Notes: generated by a model from the sequence alone, not told the origin. A stretch of DNA of 64,000 bases from Bacillus tequilensis KCTC 13622 (GCF_000507145.1 NZ_AYTO01000041.1:1-64000), one strand, 5' to 3'. Positions 27,552-38,460 are shown, counted from the first letter of the stretch. Translations and numbers: made by a program.

Positions 27552-29555
27552 TTACTTATTGAGTAATGCTTTCACTCGGTTCACTACGTTTGGAACTGAG
27601 AAGCCGTATTCATTGATGACGGTTTCGCCAGGAGCAGATGCACCGAACCGGTCTATACCAAGCACGTCTCCTTCAAGTCCCGTGTATTTGCCCCATCCAA
27701 AAGATGCACCCATTTCAATCGCAAGCCGTTTTTTCACGTCTGCAGGAAGGACAGCGTTTTTGTATTCATCAGATTGTTTATCGAAACGATCCATTGAAGG
27801 CATGCTGACAACGGAAACATCGATATTTTCTTTTGCTAATTCAGCCTGCGCATCAATGGCAAGACCTACTTCTGAGCCAGAAGCGATGAGGAGAGCATCA
27901 GGTGTTTCGTTTTTAGATTTAGAAACGACATATGCACCCTTTTCTACCCCTGCCAATGCTTCTTCAGCTGTTTGGTCGATCGTAGGTAGGTTTTGGCGTG
28001 TCAATACTAATGCCGTTGGCTGATCAGTACTTTGCACTGCAAGCTTCCATGCTGCTGCTGTCTCATTGCCGTCTGCAGGACGGATTAAGGAAAGATTAGG
28101 CATCGCGCGGAGTGAAGCGAGCTGTTCAACAGGTTCGTGTGTCGGGCCGTCTTCACCTACCGCAATGCTGTCATGTGTGAAGACATATGTGACAGGAAGA
28201 CCCATTAGCGCTGCAAGGCGAATTGCCGGACGCAGATAATCAGAGAAGACAAAGAAAGTCCCGCCGAATACACGAAGTCCGCCATGAAGCGCCATACCGT
28301 TTAAGGCTGCACCCATCGCAAATTCACGAACTCCAAACCAGAAGTTTTTGCCTGAGTAATCAACCGCTGTAAAATCACCGGCATTTTTAATTGTCGTTTT
28401 GTTTGATCCCGCTAAGTCAGCAGATCCTCCGACAAAGAAAGGAATTTTTTTCGCAAGTCCATTAAGAACTTCACCGGAAGATGCACGGGATGCCAGGCTG
28501 CTTCCTTTTTCATATACAGGAACCTCTTGATCCCAGTCCTTCGGAAGCTCTCCTTTGATTGCCAGCTCAAGCTGTTCAGCAAGTTCAGGATAAATTTCTT
28601 TATATTTAGCGAATTGGGCATTCCATTCCTGTTCCTTTTTCTCGCCAGATTCTTTAACCTCTGCTGCGAAATGCTCATATACTTCAGACGGAACGTAGAA
28701 ATCTTCTTCATACGTCCACGCGTAAGCTTCTTTTGTTAATTTGCTTTCCTCTTTACCAAGCGGCGCGCCGTGAACACCGGATGTACCGGCACGGTTAGGT
28801 GATCCGAATCCAATTGTCGTTTTCACTTCAATTAATGTAGGTTTCTTTTCATTTTGGCGTGCTTTTTCGATTGCCGCTGTTAATTCTTTAATGTTGTTTC
28901 CATCCTCAACATAGAGAACTTCCCAGTTCATTGCTTCAAAGCGCTGTTTTACGTTTTCAGAGAATGAACGGTCGAGATCTCCGTCGAGTGAGATGTCATT
29001 AGAATCGTATAAAACGATCAGACGTCCAAGCTGGAGATGGCCTGCAAGTGAAGCGGCTTCAGAAGAAATCCCTTCCATTAAGTCACCATCACCGCAAATG
29101 CTGTATGTATAATGATCGACTACGTTAAATGAATCGCGGTTGTAAGTTTCCGCTAAATGGCGTTCAGCAATAGCCATACCGACCGCCATAGCAATCCCTT
29201 GGCCGAGCGGACCTGTTGTTGCATCTACACCGGCAGTATGTCCGAATTCCGGATGTCCAGGTGTTTTGCTGCCCCACTGGCGGAATCCCTTAAGATCTTC
29301 AATACTAAGATCAAACCCGCTTAAATGAAGCATGCTGTATAAAAGTGCTGATCCGTGTCCGGCGGATAAAACAAAACGATCACGGTTAAACCAGCCAGGG
29401 TTTGCCGGACTTACGTTCATAAATTTTGTCCACAGCGTGTATGCCATAGGAGCGGTCCCCATTGGCATCCCAGGGTGACCAGAGTTTGCTTTTTCAATAG
29501 CGTCTATTGACAGTGTGCGAATGGTAGCAACTGATTTTTTTTCAATTGTATCCAT
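27552..29555 (-). CDS. tkt: transketolase
   Basis: A 667-residue ThDP enzyme of the non-oxidative pentose phosphate pathway. Motifs: [24 protein letters not shown], the ThDP/Mg site [20 protein letters not shown]...LYDSNDIS, the [17 protein letters not shown] loop, and the transketolase signature [25 protein letters not shown] behind AAGGAAGGGG. It receives the pentose phosphates produced by the xyl genes in this window. Confidence 0.98.
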   Translation of the reverse strand: MDTIEKKSVATIRTLSIDAIEKANSGHPGMPMGTAPMAYTLWTKFMNVSPANPGWFNRDRFVLSAGHGSALLYSMLHLSGFDLSIEDLKGFRQWGSKTPGHPEFGHTAGVDATTGPLGQGIAMAVGMAIAERHLAETYNRDSFNVVDHYTYSICGDGDLMEGISSEAASLAGHLQLGRLIVLYDSNDISLDGDLDRSFSENVKQRFEAMNWEVLYVEDGNNIKELTAAIEKARQNEKKPTLIEVKTTIGFGSPNRAGTSGVHGAPLGKEESKLTKEAYAWTYEEDFYVPSEVYEHFAAEVKESGEKKEQEWNAQFAKYKEIYPELAEQLELAIKGELPKDWDQEVPVYEKGSSLASRASSGEVLNGLAKKIPFFVGGSADLAGSNKTTIKNAGDFTAVDYSGKNFWFGVREFAMGAALNGMALHGGLRVFGGTFFVFSDYLRPAIRLAALMGLPVTYVFTHDSIAVGEDGPTHEPVEQLASLRAMPNLSLIRPADGNETAAAWKLAVQSTDQPTALVLTRQNLPTIDQTAEEALAGVEKGAYVVSKSKNETPDALLIASGSEVGLAIDAQAELAKENIDVSVVSMPSMDRFDKQSDEYKNAVLPADVKKRLAIEMGASFGWGKYTGLEGDVLGIDRFGASAPGETVINEYGFSVPNVVNRVKALLNK

Positions 29556-29689
29556 AAAAATCCCCTTCCTTATGTGTTGTACCCTTACATCATAAATGTC
29601 TGACGACTTTTTCTCAACTGTTTCAGCTTAAATTTGAGAGAAACTTGTTGAATCTTGTCACATGAGAGATTTGCTTATAGTATATACAA

Positions 29690-29721
29690 AAGAGGAATAC
29701 GATATTGCCGTATTCCTCTTA
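29690..29721 (-). terminator. ynzC/yneB operon terminator
   Basis: AGAGGAATACG-ATATTGC-CGTATTCCTCT after ynzC. Confidence 0.85.
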
Positions 29722-29723
29722 TA

Positions 29724-29981
<258 letters not shown>

Positions 29982-30019
29982 CTATATAGTACTAGATCAA
30001 ACCGAGTTTTACAACTGAT

Positions 30020-30673
<654 letters not shown>

Positions 30674-30691
30674 TTATTCTATCTTTCCTCT

Positions 30692-31003
30692 CTATCTTAC
30701 AGTTGCCAATTCATATGCATCCTGATGTTTCTTTTCCAACGGAATTACTAACTCATCTCCCGGCTGGATATCAGACGTCTGAAGATGATTTTTATCAGCT
30801 ATCCATTCAATAAAATCACTTTTGTTTATCTTTTTTGTATCTGCTACCTGATCAGCAATTGACCAAAGTGTGTCGCCCTGCTGGACTTCTATTTTAACAT
30901 ACTGATTAAGCTCCTGGCCGCTGCTTGTATATGACAGCAATAGGATAACCGCGCTCAAAATCACTGTGAACAGACCGACAAAAATAATAGATTCTTTATT
31001 CAT
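30692..31003 (-). CDS. yneA: SOS cell-division inhibitor YneA
   Basis: A 103-residue protein. Start chosen at MNKESIIFVGLF (31003), 8 bases after GGAGG; the longer frame to 31063 would run into the LexA boxes. One N-terminal membrane segment (SIIFVGLFTVILSAVILLLSY) and an external LysM domain (VQQGDTLWSIADQVA...IQPGDELVIPLEKK). When LexA is cleaved it halts septation, the Gram-positive counterpart of SulA. First gene of the operon divergent from lexA. Confidence 0.95.
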   Translation of the reverse strand: MNKESIIFVGLFTVILSAVILLLSYTSSGQELNQYVKIEVQQGDTLWSIADQVADTKKINKSDFIEWIADKNHLQTSDIQPGDELVIPLEKKHQDAYELATVR

Positions 31004-31021
31004 GATCATAACCTCCGACAG

Positions 31022-31033
31022 GAATGTTTGTTC
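31022..31033. promoter_or_regulatory. LexA/DinR box (yneA-proximal)
   Basis: GAATGTTTGTTC, on the other strand GAACAAACATTC, one mismatch to GAAC-N4-GTTC. First of three in the yneA-lexA interval. Confidence 0.75.
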
Positions 31034-31056
31034 GCTTTTTATAGTTTCAGTATATA

Positions 31057-31070
31057 CGAACAAACGTTTC
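31057..31070. promoter_or_regulatory. LexA/DinR box (middle)
   Basis: CGAACAAACGTTTC, near-consensus CGAAC-N4-GTTCG. Confidence 0.85.
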
Positions 31071-31085
31071 TGTCAATTATTTTTT

Positions 31086-31099
31086 CGAACCTATGTTTG
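31086..31099. promoter_or_regulatory. LexA/DinR box (lexA-proximal)
   Basis: CGAACCTATGTTTG, about 60 bases before the lexA start; allows autorepression. Confidence 0.85.
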
Positions 31100-31157
31100 T
31101 ACTGAAAGGAAAATCATGCTATAATCTTCTTAAAATCGACGTTTTGAGGTGCGAAAA

Positions 31158-31775
31158 ATGACGAAGCTATCAAAAAGGCAACTTGATATCCTCAGTTTTA
31201 TTAAAGCAGAGGTTAAATCAAAAGGATATCCGCCTTCCGTGAGAGAAATCGGAGAGGCTGTCGGGCTTGCGTCCAGTTCAACTGTCCACGGCCATTTGGC
31301 CCGTTTGGAAACAAAAGGGCTGATCAGACGGGATCCGACAAAACCCAGAGCAATAGAAATACTTGATGAAGAAGTAGACATTCCGCAAAGCCAGGTCGTT
31401 AATGTACCGGTCATCGGGAAAGTCACTGCGGGTTCTCCTATTACAGCAGTAGAAAATATCGAAGAATATTTTCCGCTCCCTGACCGTATGGTTCCCCCGA
31501 ACGAGCACGTGTTTATGCTGGAGATTATGGGAGACAGTATGATTGACGCCGGTATTCTCGATAAGGATTATGTCATCGTTAAACAGCAAAATACTGCTAA
31601 CAACGGGGAAATAGTAGTTGCGATGACAGAAGATGATGAAGCTACGGTAAAACGTTTCTATAAAGAGAATACCCACATTCGTTTACAGCCAGAAAACCCA
31701 ACGATGGAACCTATCATTTTGCAAAATGTCAGCATTCTAGGCAAGGTGATTGGCGTTTTCAGAACGGTCCATTAA
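31158..31775 (+). CDS. lexA: LexA repressor (DinR)
   Basis: A 205-residue SOS repressor. Start at [10 protein letters not shown] (31158) behind GAGGTG; an upstream in-frame GTG is part of that ribosome site. Winged helix N-terminus with [23 protein letters not shown] recognition region; self-cleavage bond Ala91-Gly92 in KVTAGSPI; catalytic Ser127 in MGDSMIDAG and Lys165 in ATVKRFY. RecA filaments trigger its cleavage, releasing yneA, parE and other genes. Confidence 0.98.
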   Translation: MTKLSKRQLDILSFIKAEVKSKGYPPSVREIGEAVGLASSSTVHGHLARLETKGLIRRDPTKPRAIEILDEEVDIPQSQVVNVPVIGKVTAGSPITAVENIEEYFPLPDRMVPPNEHVFMLEIMGDSMIDAGILDKDYVIVKQQNTANNGEIVVAMTEDDEATVKRFYKENTHIRLQPENPTMEPIILQNVSILGKVIGVFRTVH

Positions 31776-31798
31776 CCTACTGATCTATTATTATGAAA

Positions 31799-31832
31799 TA
31801 ACCCCCTCTTCCTTTACGGAGAGGGGGTTTAT
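31799..31832 (+). terminator. lexA terminator
   Basis: AACCCCCTCT / AGAGGGGGTT with TCCTTTACGG loop. Confidence 0.85.
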
Positions 31833-32281
31833 TGTTCAAAAAAGCAGACTCGCCCTGATTTTTAAGAGCGAGCCTGAATAGGAGGAAAAAGAACATCATG
31901 TTTACACCATAATTATCCACCAAACAATTGTTGAAGTCAAGAAAATTTCTTTCCTTTAGGAAACTTTTATCAGAATACTATCTGTTTAAATAATTAGACG
32001 ACATCTTCTTAAAAACGTTTCATTCTTTTAGGGCGTGGAATGTTTAGGCTTAAAGTTGATTTAAGGAGCGTGAAAATTCTATTGTAATGAAAATTTAGTA
32101 CATAGTATAGTTAGTTTATTCCACTCTGAAAAAAGCTCACTCTCCTTTATCATTGAAAGCTTAACAGACGTCAATATTTTCACTTTAGCACCCGTCAGTG
32201 CTTTGATTTTAGTTCCAGACTTTATTCTAAATGACATCACAAAATCGTTAATACGCGTGAAGGATCATGCTATAACTTTGC
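31833..32281. other. gene-free stretch between lexA and fosB
   Basis: About 450 AT-rich bases. A CTCGCCCTG...GAGCGAGC-type hairpin lies at about 31849-31874, followed by an isolated ribosome-site-like AGGAGGAAAAAG before a five-codon frame. No gene-like open frame on either strand. Confidence 0.4.
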
Positions 32282-32704
32282 TCATTCATAAAAATCCATA
32301 TGCGTTTTTTCCTGTTTATAATAACGGAGCCTGTCTTGAAGGGTCCCGGTATGAAATTCAAATTTATGGCCGTCAGGGTCGGTAAAATAAATCGATTTGC
32401 AATCACGATCATCTCGTTCCCTGCCAGGCAGAATATTGACATGAAGCCTTTTTAATTTTTCTGACATTTCCTCAAACTCATGATCCTGAATAGTAAAAGC
32501 AATATGGGTATAGGACGCCTTGATGTCATTTCTCGGAATATCAGGTTCTTCATTAAGCGCAAGCCAGATGCCATTTAAATCAAAATACGCTGTCGTTCTA
32601 CCCTTTACCAGAAGCTTGGCATCAAACACGTTTTGATAAAAATCAATCGATGTATCCAGCTGAGAAACTGAAAATAACAAGTGATTGATCCCTTTTATCT
32701 TCAC
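32282..32704 (-). CDS. fosB: metallothiol transferase FosB (fosfomycin resistance)
   Basis: A 140-residue glyoxalase/vicinal-oxygen-chelate protein. Metal ligands His8 (INHLLFS), His67 (YTHIAFT) and Glu116 (KFEFHTG) are in place. It opens the fosfomycin epoxide with bacillithiol or cysteine. Start is a GTG behind GGGGGAATGATTT. The gene (yndN) is SigmaW-controlled in B. subtilis; I did not identify that promoter securely. Divergent from yndM. Confidence 0.95.
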   Translation of the reverse strand: MKIKGINHLLFSVSQLDTSIDFYQNVFDAKLLVKGRTTAYFDLNGIWLALNEEPDIPRNDIKASYTHIAFTIQDHEFEEMSEKLKRLHVNILPGRERDDRDCKSIYFTDPDGHKFEFHTGTLQDRLRYYKQEKTHMDFYE

Positions 32705-32916
32705 AAATCATTCCCCCTTGAAAGCTGATCATCCTTATGTACGGCTTTTTTTCAAAAAAGTTTCGTGCAGCCAGCAAAAATACAAGTATAAACAAAATTG
32801 GATTGTTCAAAATAATGACTGTAACAGCGATGTCCTTTATGGATTCAATCCTACTTATGGTTATAATTTGTTTACTGCCAACGGTTTTCCTCAAAAATAA
32901 CAATTTAGGTGGTCAA

Positions 32917-33369
32917 ATGAAACATATCATTGCTCTCGCTTCAAAGATTGCTTTCACTCTTGCTCTTTTATATGTGATTTTGGATAGAGTTTATCACGCT
33001 CCCTTTTTAAGTGTGATGTTTATTGCACTTTTCTTAGGTTTTGTGTCATACCTGTCCGGGGACATGCTCGTCCTGCCGAGAACAAACAATATTACAGCTT
33101 CCTTAGCTGACTTTGGACTTTCATTCGTTATTCTTTGGGTTTTTGTTTTAGCCCAAACAAGGAATGATTTCCCGCCGTTTGCAGCCGCTCTTCTTTCCGC
33201 TGCCTGTCTTACTGTTTTCGAATATTTTTTTCATCGGTATTTGCTGAAAAATGTGCTGGATGAAACCTTTCGAAATGAACTATCAGCCAGAGATAACACG
33301 CTGCAGTATCAAACTGAAGCCGCAGACGAGCTGTTTCCTGACGTGACGAATGAGAATGATAAGGAATAG
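32917..33369 (+). CDS. yndM: DUF2512 membrane protein YndM
   Basis: A 150-residue protein with four membrane segments (HIIALASKIAFTLALLYVILD, FLSVMFIALFLGFVSYLSGDM, NITASLADFGLSFVILWVFVLA, PFAAALLSAACLTVFEYFFHRYL) and an acidic tail. Start taken at the Met of MKHIIALASK (32917), behind AGGTGG; the frame runs open further upstream but without a ribosome site. DUF2512 family, function unknown. Confidence 0.88.
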   Translation: MKHIIALASKIAFTLALLYVILDRVYHAPFLSVMFIALFLGFVSYLSGDMLVLPRTNNITASLADFGLSFVILWVFVLAQTRNDFPPFAAALLSAACLTVFEYFFHRYLLKNVLDETFRNELSARDNTLQYQTEAADELFPDVTNENDKE

Positions 33370-33396
33370 GAGGCAATAAGCCTGCCTCCTATTTTT
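33367..33396. terminator. yndM/yndL terminator
   Basis: TAGGAGGCA / TGCCTCCTA followed by TTTTT on the plus strand, between convergent genes. Confidence 0.75.
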
Positions 33397-34154
33397 CAGT
33401 AGTTACTTTTCAGAAAGCGGGATATCACTTCAGTAAAATCATAAAACCTCTCATTTTGAGTAACAGATCTGCTTTTTAAAGAAAAAACGCCGAACAAAGA
33501 TCTTCTAAATCCTGTGCTCATTTCTAATTGGATACTCAGACCTGTTTTTGATTGATTTGCGATGTTATTCGGGCTTACGCCAGCATGCGGGTGATCCGTA
33601 CTGAGCAATATAGCAGGTAAACCGGCATGTTGCAGTTTTTCAACTAAATCTGCCGCTCTTACGCGATCTGTACCGCCTACTTCGATCTGCTGATCTTCGT
33701 CTGCATACCCGTGCAATGAAATAACATATTCATGACTTCCCGTCATCTTCAGGGCCTGAGGCTCATCAAATTGTGTGCTTGTAATATGCAGCACTGCATT
33801 TCCTGACGATTGTAAGCCTTCAAATAAATACATCGAGTACTCTTTGCTAAGTTCTCTCGCAATTTCACTGGTTCCGCCTTCAATACCTCCTCCGTGAATC
33901 GCTAAAATGAGAACTGGGCTTCCCGTTTCTTTTGTAACAATGCCGTAATCGGAAGGGTCTTCAATGTTTCTTAATTCTTCAAAATTCTGATATACATCTC
34001 CAGCATATATTGAAGAAATCGGAGTGAATACCATAAAAACAAACAAAAATTTCACAATTTTAAGAGTTGTTAGGAAATGTTTGGCTATGTTACAATCAAC
34101 ATGCTTCAAGGAATGGAGCAAACGGCGGAGCAGGGATACTTTGGCCGGTTTCAT
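33396..34154 (-). CDS. yndL: poly-gamma-glutamate hydrolase-like protein YndL
   Basis: A 252-residue protein. A hydrophobic segment at about 33-50 (IVKFLFVFMVFTPISSIYAG) looks like a late signal peptide, implying either a long N-region or a start nearer to it; no better ribosome site is seen. The mature part has zinc-carboxypeptidase-like motifs shared with phage gamma-PGA hydrolase PghP: ILAIHGGGIEGGTSEIA and VISLHGYADED. It would cut poly-gamma-glutamate outside the cell. Monocistronic. Confidence 0.85.
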   Translation of the reverse strand: MKPAKVSLLRRLLHSLKHVDCNIAKHFLTTLKIVKFLFVFMVFTPISSIYAGDVYQNFEELRNIEDPSDYGIVTKETGSPVLILAIHGGGIEGGTSEIARELSKEYSMYLFEGLQSSGNAVLHITSTQFDEPQALKMTGSHEYVISLHGYADEDQQIEVGGTDRVRAADLVEKLQHAGLPAILLSTDHPHAGVSPNNIANQSKTGLSIQLEMSTGFRRSLFGVFSLKSRSVTQNERFYDFTEVISRFLKSNY

Positions 34155-34349
34155 CTACTCCGCCTCTAAGTCCAAATAAACAGGATGTTGGTTTCTTTGA
34201 GGCTTTAGCACGAATTCTCTCGTCCTCCTTGTTAAATTTTTGTTAAATTCACAATATTATATACCCTTAGCCCGGGCGCTGTTCTTCTCATTTTTAATTT
34301 ATGAAAAGGTAAGGCACCTCCTTTTTCCAATTCCCATATTAAACAAAAT

Positions 34350-34384
34350 AAAAACGCACTTGCCTTTTTAGGCCCGTGCATTTT
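34350..34384 (-). terminator. yndK/yndJ operon terminator
   Basis: On the minus strand AAAATGCACGGGCCTAAAA / AGGCAAGTGCGTTTTTA after the stop at 34384. Confidence 0.7.
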
Positions 34385-34698
34385 TATTTTCTTCTCATTC
34401 TTCGTTTTTTTGCTTTATTCAGTTTCATGATGTTTTTTTCGATTTTTCTTATTTTTCGCCTTTGCGGGATTGTTTTCATTTCATGATATACGGCGATAAA
34501 TCCTCTTATTGTCATTGCTGCGATGTAAAGAGCTCGCTGTTTGATCATCCTGTCTGCCCGGCCATGATCACCCGCTTCTTTTTCCAGTCTTTCCATCACA
34601 GCTTTATCAAACAGCTGATCGACATACACTTGTTTCATCCCCACTGCAAACCCTGCAGCCAGCCAGAGAATCAGAAAACAACTCATATAAAACATCAT
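34384..34698 (-). CDS. yndK: small membrane/basic protein (yndK position)
   Basis: A 104-residue protein: N-terminal membrane helix (FYMSCFLILWLAAGFAVG), acidic/basic middle, second short hydrophobic stretch (ALYIAAMTIRGFIAVYH) and a very basic C-terminus (RRKIRKIEKNIMKLNKAKKRRMRRK). ATG behind GGAAAGGAACGATAA. Its start overlaps a TGA that would end an extended yndJ frame, so it belongs to the yndG-H-J operon. The name yndK is by position only. Confidence 0.65.
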   Translation of the reverse strand: MMFYMSCFLILWLAAGFAVGMKQVYVDQLFDKAVMERLEKEAGDHGRADRMIKQRALYIAAMTIRGFIAVYHEMKTIPQRRKIRKIEKNIMKLNKAKKRRMRRK

Positions 34699-34779
34699 TT
34701 ATCGTTCCTTTCCGGTGGAGAATTGAAATGTAGCGTAATTTCATCGTCAAACAGCTGGCAGACGAACCGCTTCTTTGTG

Positions 34780-36423
34780 TTAGGTTCTTTCTTTTGGGCG
34801 GGGAATATGTGTAATGCTGTAATGAACAGTTAAAAATTTTATTCCAAACAGCCACATGTGATGGACAGCGGTTAATCTGTTGTCAAGTGTAGCTTCTATC
34901 AGAAACGTTTCAGATAAAGGAAGCGGACAAGTTCCCGCTCTTGTTTGCAGATAAATCCCCTCGTCCCCGGCTCTGCTTTTCCTCCGCCTGCTTGTCAAAA
35001 CCAGCTTGTTCTGGCGATGATAAGGCTTTAAAATGCCCGTCATGCTGCTGAATGGAAGCGGCAGAGAAATGTTCATATACCCCTCTCCATTTGAACGATA
35101 TACTGAATAAAGAGCCGTGAAAATGGTTTCATTTTTTTCATTTGTTCTGATCCAGGCACGCACCTTTTTTCTTCTGTCTTTTTTCGAATAAACACCCTTT
35201 ATCGTGCTGTACATCGTATACCAGTCAGGGTTCGTCGACAGATGTATTTGGCCGGTTCTTCTGCTGAACCATTCGTAAACCTTTGCAAAGGGCCGAAACC
35301 AGTTGTTCCATGTTACTTTTGCTCTCACATCATAATCAATGGTTTGTTCATAAAAGGATAAAATGGACGGCTCTAGTTTTTCGGGCAAAAAATCTTTTGA
35401 ACGAAGGCTTCCCATATCATCCACAAGCCCTCTGTACTGAACATTACTTTCAGCTTGAATAGTAGCTAAAAAATCTTTTCCAATCTTTCTTTTTCCGTAG
35501 ATGCCGCTGAATGTCTTTACACTTCCTGCATCAAAAGGCTTTGGACCTTCTATTCTCCATCCTATAAGAGCGGGCAATATTACAAAAAATGCGTTAATAA
35601 AACCGTGAATCCAAATCATCTGATTAATGGTCAGGATAACGTCTTGCCGAAAAACACCAAATGAATAAATCATCGAGAAGGTGATTGTGATCATTAGGAC
35701 GGCAAAAGAAAGCCGAATAAGACATTTTCCCGTCTTGCTGCGAAAAGCCGTGTTGAACACCAAAAAGGCGTGAAGATAAAGGGCAGCCATATAGATGCCA
35801 ACCGCAATGACATCAAGTGCTTTTGAATATGTGATGCCAAGCGCGATAAGAATAGGCGAAAGCAAAATCACCCATGTTATCCAACTGTACAACATCCGAT
35901 TTTTTCTGGTGATTCTCCCAAGCAAGCCGTTAAAGATTGGGATCAGAAAAGCAGAATAGTGAAAATGGACAGCAGTCAGCAAAATGATGAGAGGGCCAAA
36001 TTGCATTATCTGTAAATGGGCAGCATAAGCAAAAAACCAAAACCCTCCTCCCGCCAAATAGATAAGACCGAACAAAACCGATATTTCTTCGATTCTATGT
36101 ATCTTTGTTTCCCAAAGACGAAAGATTGCATACAACGCCAGAAAAACTGTGTACATCCACCAGATCAGCGCGAAGGCTCCAATGTCTGTCACAAGAGCCA
36201 GCACCGCAAAGACGGCGGCTATCGGATAGCACTGGATTAATCCCGATTCCAGAAATCGGACGGTCCGAAGCGGCAATTGATGAAAAATAAAAGGAAAAAT
36301 TCCGGGTGCGAAAAAAAGAATAGATAACAAAACAAGAGCCTCCGCCACTGATATATCGGGAGCTTCCGCTGCAAGAAATCCGATAAAGCAAAGCGCACTG
36401 ACCAGGCTATTTTGTTTTAGCAT
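34780..36423 (-). CDS. yndJ: YndJ-like polytopic membrane protein
   Basis: A 547-residue protein. The first ~300 residues hold about nine membrane helices; the remainder is soluble with beta-rich, fatty-acid-binding-like features (YRGLVDDMGSLRSKDFLPEKL, FYEQTIDYDVRAKVTWNNWFRPFAKVYEWFSRR). ATG overlaps the yndH stop by 7 bases. The frame ends with KERT at 34780, yet a +1 frame continues gene-like for about 27 codons to a TGA that overlaps the next ATG, so the C-terminus may be frameshifted. Function unknown. Confidence 0.85.
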   Translation of the reverse strand: MLKQNSLVSALCFIGFLAAEAPDISVAEALVLLSILFFAPGIFPFIFHQLPLRTVRFLESGLIQCYPIAAVFAVLALVTDIGAFALIWWMYTVFLALYAIFRLWETKIHRIEEISVLFGLIYLAGGGFWFFAYAAHLQIMQFGPLIILLTAVHFHYSAFLIPIFNGLLGRITRKNRMLYSWITWVILLSPILIALGITYSKALDVIAVGIYMAALYLHAFLVFNTAFRSKTGKCLIRLSFAVLMITITFSMIYSFGVFRQDVILTINQMIWIHGFINAFFVILPALIGWRIEGPKPFDAGSVKTFSGIYGKRKIGKDFLATIQAESNVQYRGLVDDMGSLRSKDFLPEKLEPSILSFYEQTIDYDVRAKVTWNNWFRPFAKVYEWFSRRTGQIHLSTNPDWYTMYSTIKGVYSKKDRRKKVRAWIRTNEKNETIFTALYSVYRSNGEGYMNISLPLPFSSMTGILKPYHRQNKLVLTSRRRKSRAGDEGIYLQTRAGTCPLPLSETFLIEATLDNRLTAVHHMWLFGIKFLTVHYSITHIPRPKERT

Positions 36424-37037
36424 GATTCTCCCTCTTCTTCCTGAAACGTACCTTTATAAAAGAAAAGAGTGCCGAGAATTGTGTTTTGAACATGTACTGA
36501 AATGTTGAAACAATTCTTGCTTTCGTCAAACGTTTCACAAACAACTGATGTACCCCTCATCCATTTTGGGAGCGGTATTCGTTTTCCGCATATCAATAGC
36601 CATTGCTTTCCCGATGTAATCGTAAGAGAACCATCAGGCGATGCCTCGAACGCTAAAACAGACAGCAGAAGATGAGGGTTGCCGAAGAAATCAAGTATTC
36701 TATCTTCTTTTTCGTCATATACCATTATGGCATCAAAGAAACGTTTTTTGCCTTTAAAGATAAAGGTGCGATTCCATTCTATTCCGATATGTTCACGATT
36801 TAAAAGACAAGTTCTATTTTTTATCGTAAATGGAATGTCTTTACCCCTTTCTGAAAAGAAGCACCTGAAAAAAACGCCCAGCTTCAACAGCATTCTGACC
36901 AGAAAAGAGCCCCCGCTTATTTCTGACATCGTTCCTGTCCCACTGAATGTATGAGATCCATCTAATTGATACCGTTTTCGCAGTTTGGGATGCAGCAAAT
37001 GATAGTTATTGATTGATTTTTCATAAATCGAACTCAC
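36417..37037 (-). CDS. yndH: DUF4166 domain protein YndH
   Basis: About 206 residues from a GTG at 37037 (MSSIYEKSINNYHLLHPKLRKRYQLDG), 8 bases past the yndG stop; the frame is open upstream but inside yndG. Beta-rich protein with SGTGTMSEISGGSF, IEWNRTFIFKGKKRFFDA and KWMRGTSVVCETFDE segments, in keeping with the DUF4166 family. No membrane helix. Second gene of a four-gene operon yndG-H-J-K; likely works with YndG and YndJ at the membrane. Function unknown. Confidence 0.82.
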   Translation of the reverse strand: MSSIYEKSINNYHLLHPKLRKRYQLDGSHTFSGTGTMSEISGGSFLVRMLLKLGVFFRCFFSERGKDIPFTIKNRTCLLNREHIGIEWNRTFIFKGKKRFFDAIMVYDEKEDRILDFFGNPHLLLSVLAFEASPDGSLTITSGKQWLLICGKRIPLPKWMRGTSVVCETFDESKNCFNISVHVQNTILGTLFFYKGTFQEEEGESC

Positions 37038-37044
37038 AATGTCA

Positions 37045-37848
37045 CTACTTTCTCTTTCGTTTTGTGTGCCACGCACTGGGGAGCTGCAGACTAAGGACGC
37101 CGCTAGCCGCAGAACACACACTTAACAGAATCCATAATAATATCTCTGAACCTAGAAAAGCGAATCCAGCAAAGATACAAGCCTGGACAGCATGAATGAT
37201 CCATTTTTTCTTTAACGGAATCAGCCATAAAATACCCAATCCTGTCTCAGCTGTCCCTATAAAAATACTTGTTTCAAAACCTGTAAAGCCTTGATAAAGC
37301 CAAAACAAACTGAAAAACAGACACATAAACACATAGACGATAGCAGATCGAATCAAGTGTTTCGGTTGTTTATTTTGCTCAATCCAAAGCCTTAACGCAT
37401 CAAAGCTCCATGCGGTCGCCCAGCCAAGCAGCGGCCGAAATAATAAACGATCGACCCACCTTCCCGGCAGTCCGTATGCTGTTTTGTATTGGTACTGTGT
37501 TAGAAATGTCGTTTTCCCGTTGTCTTGCTGTATATATTTCCAGTACCCGCTGCCATGCTGAATCAAAGATAACGGATGATTCGAGCCAAAAGCCAGTGAA
37601 GACACTCTTTCAGATGAACATTTGTTAAAAACACCGAGTGTTTCTCCTGTACCTGATACCTTTAACCCAAATCCTATCCTTGTTTCGTAAAGAAACTTCT
37701 GCCTTTCATATGGCTGCCTATGCAAATACGTGATATTTGAAAACCGGAGATCCCATTCCTGATGCAGCGATGGATTTTGTGTATATTCCCAAAGCTTATC
37801 AAGATCAGATCTCATTTCGATTTCTACATAAATCGGCTGCTGTCTCAC
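37045..37848 (-). CDS. yndG: SRPBCC-DoxX-like fusion protein YndG
   Basis: A 267-residue protein. Residues 1-150 form an SRPBCC (START-like) ligand-binding domain (YVEIEMRSDLDKLWEYTQNPSLHQEWDLRF, GSGYWKYIQQDNGKTTFLTQYQY); residues 165-255 are four membrane helices of DoxX type (IRSAIVYVFMCLFFSLFWLYQG, FETSIFIGTAETGLGILWLI). Basic C-terminus. First gene of yndG-H-J-K; ATG at 37848 behind GGGAGGAGGACTGTGAG. Possibly binds a lipid-like ligand at the membrane; no direct evidence. Confidence 0.85.
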   Translation of the reverse strand: MRQQPIYVEIEMRSDLDKLWEYTQNPSLHQEWDLRFSNITYLHRQPYERQKFLYETRIGFGLKVSGTGETLGVFNKCSSERVSSLAFGSNHPLSLIQHGSGYWKYIQQDNGKTTFLTQYQYKTAYGLPGRWVDRLLFRPLLGWATAWSFDALRLWIEQNKQPKHLIRSAIVYVFMCLFFSLFWLYQGFTGFETSIFIGTAETGLGILWLIPLKKKWIIHAVQACIFAGFAFLGSEILLWILLSVCSAASGVLSLQLPSAWHTKRKRK

Positions 37849-37949
37849 AGTCCTCCTCCCTTCTATTTGAAGTAATTCCTATATTAGCATATTAAACGTT
37901 TTAAAAAGTACATCCTTCCAAAAATCCTAAAAAAAGCATAGAAAAAGAA

Positions 37950-38460
37950 GAGTTGTTACCTTCTCTTCTTTTTAAACATCTATTTGTTTCATTATTGAGT
38001 TTTAACCGTACCAAAATGAATAATTGCGGCATTTACGCTCTATGTGATGTCAGCAATGAATCTGAGCAGCTTGATGAGCGACCTCGGGAACCGTCGTTCA
38101 TAATAATCTTCTGGCGATTGAAGCATCATGTTGAAAGTGACCAGAACATTGAGGTCCAAGACTAACGGATGATCCGTCCTTTATTTATCAAATCCTTATC
38201 AGACAGTCCCACTATAAAAATCAATGCCGCTTTCACATGTAAAATGAGTGAGTTCAAATCCTCGGAAAATGAACGTTTCTGTTAGGTCTGATTTTTCTTT
38301 TTTCTGCTCAATATTGTCTCCGATTTTACTGGTTAACACATCATAGTCCTGCTTTTCATCTTTTGGATGATCTGATTTTTAAAGCTGGTTTGGTGTTTTG
38401 TATTGCTTGCTCCGCCACCTCATCACTGCACCTTCCTATAAATGAATAGATGACATATGG
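37950..38460 (-). pseudogene. decayed gene remnant(s), identity unknown
   Basis: No intact frame, but minus-strand segments read like real protein: from about 38417 down, AEQAIQNTKPALK, then after a frameshift KDEKQDYDVLTSKIGDNIEQ and FIFRGFELTHFTCESGIDFY ending at a TGA near 38204; then, in another frame, [20 protein letters not shown] and [18 protein letters not shown] down to about 38040. The pieces are consistent with one protein broken by frameshifts and a stop. In B. subtilis 168 the germination genes yndD-E-F lie near here; these peptides do not look like them to me. Confidence 0.5.

Noticed and set aside
34607..34855. Minus-strand 82-codon frame between yndJ and the next gene
   Set aside because: Overlaps both neighbours in a third frame; the +1 continuation of yndJ explains the region better.
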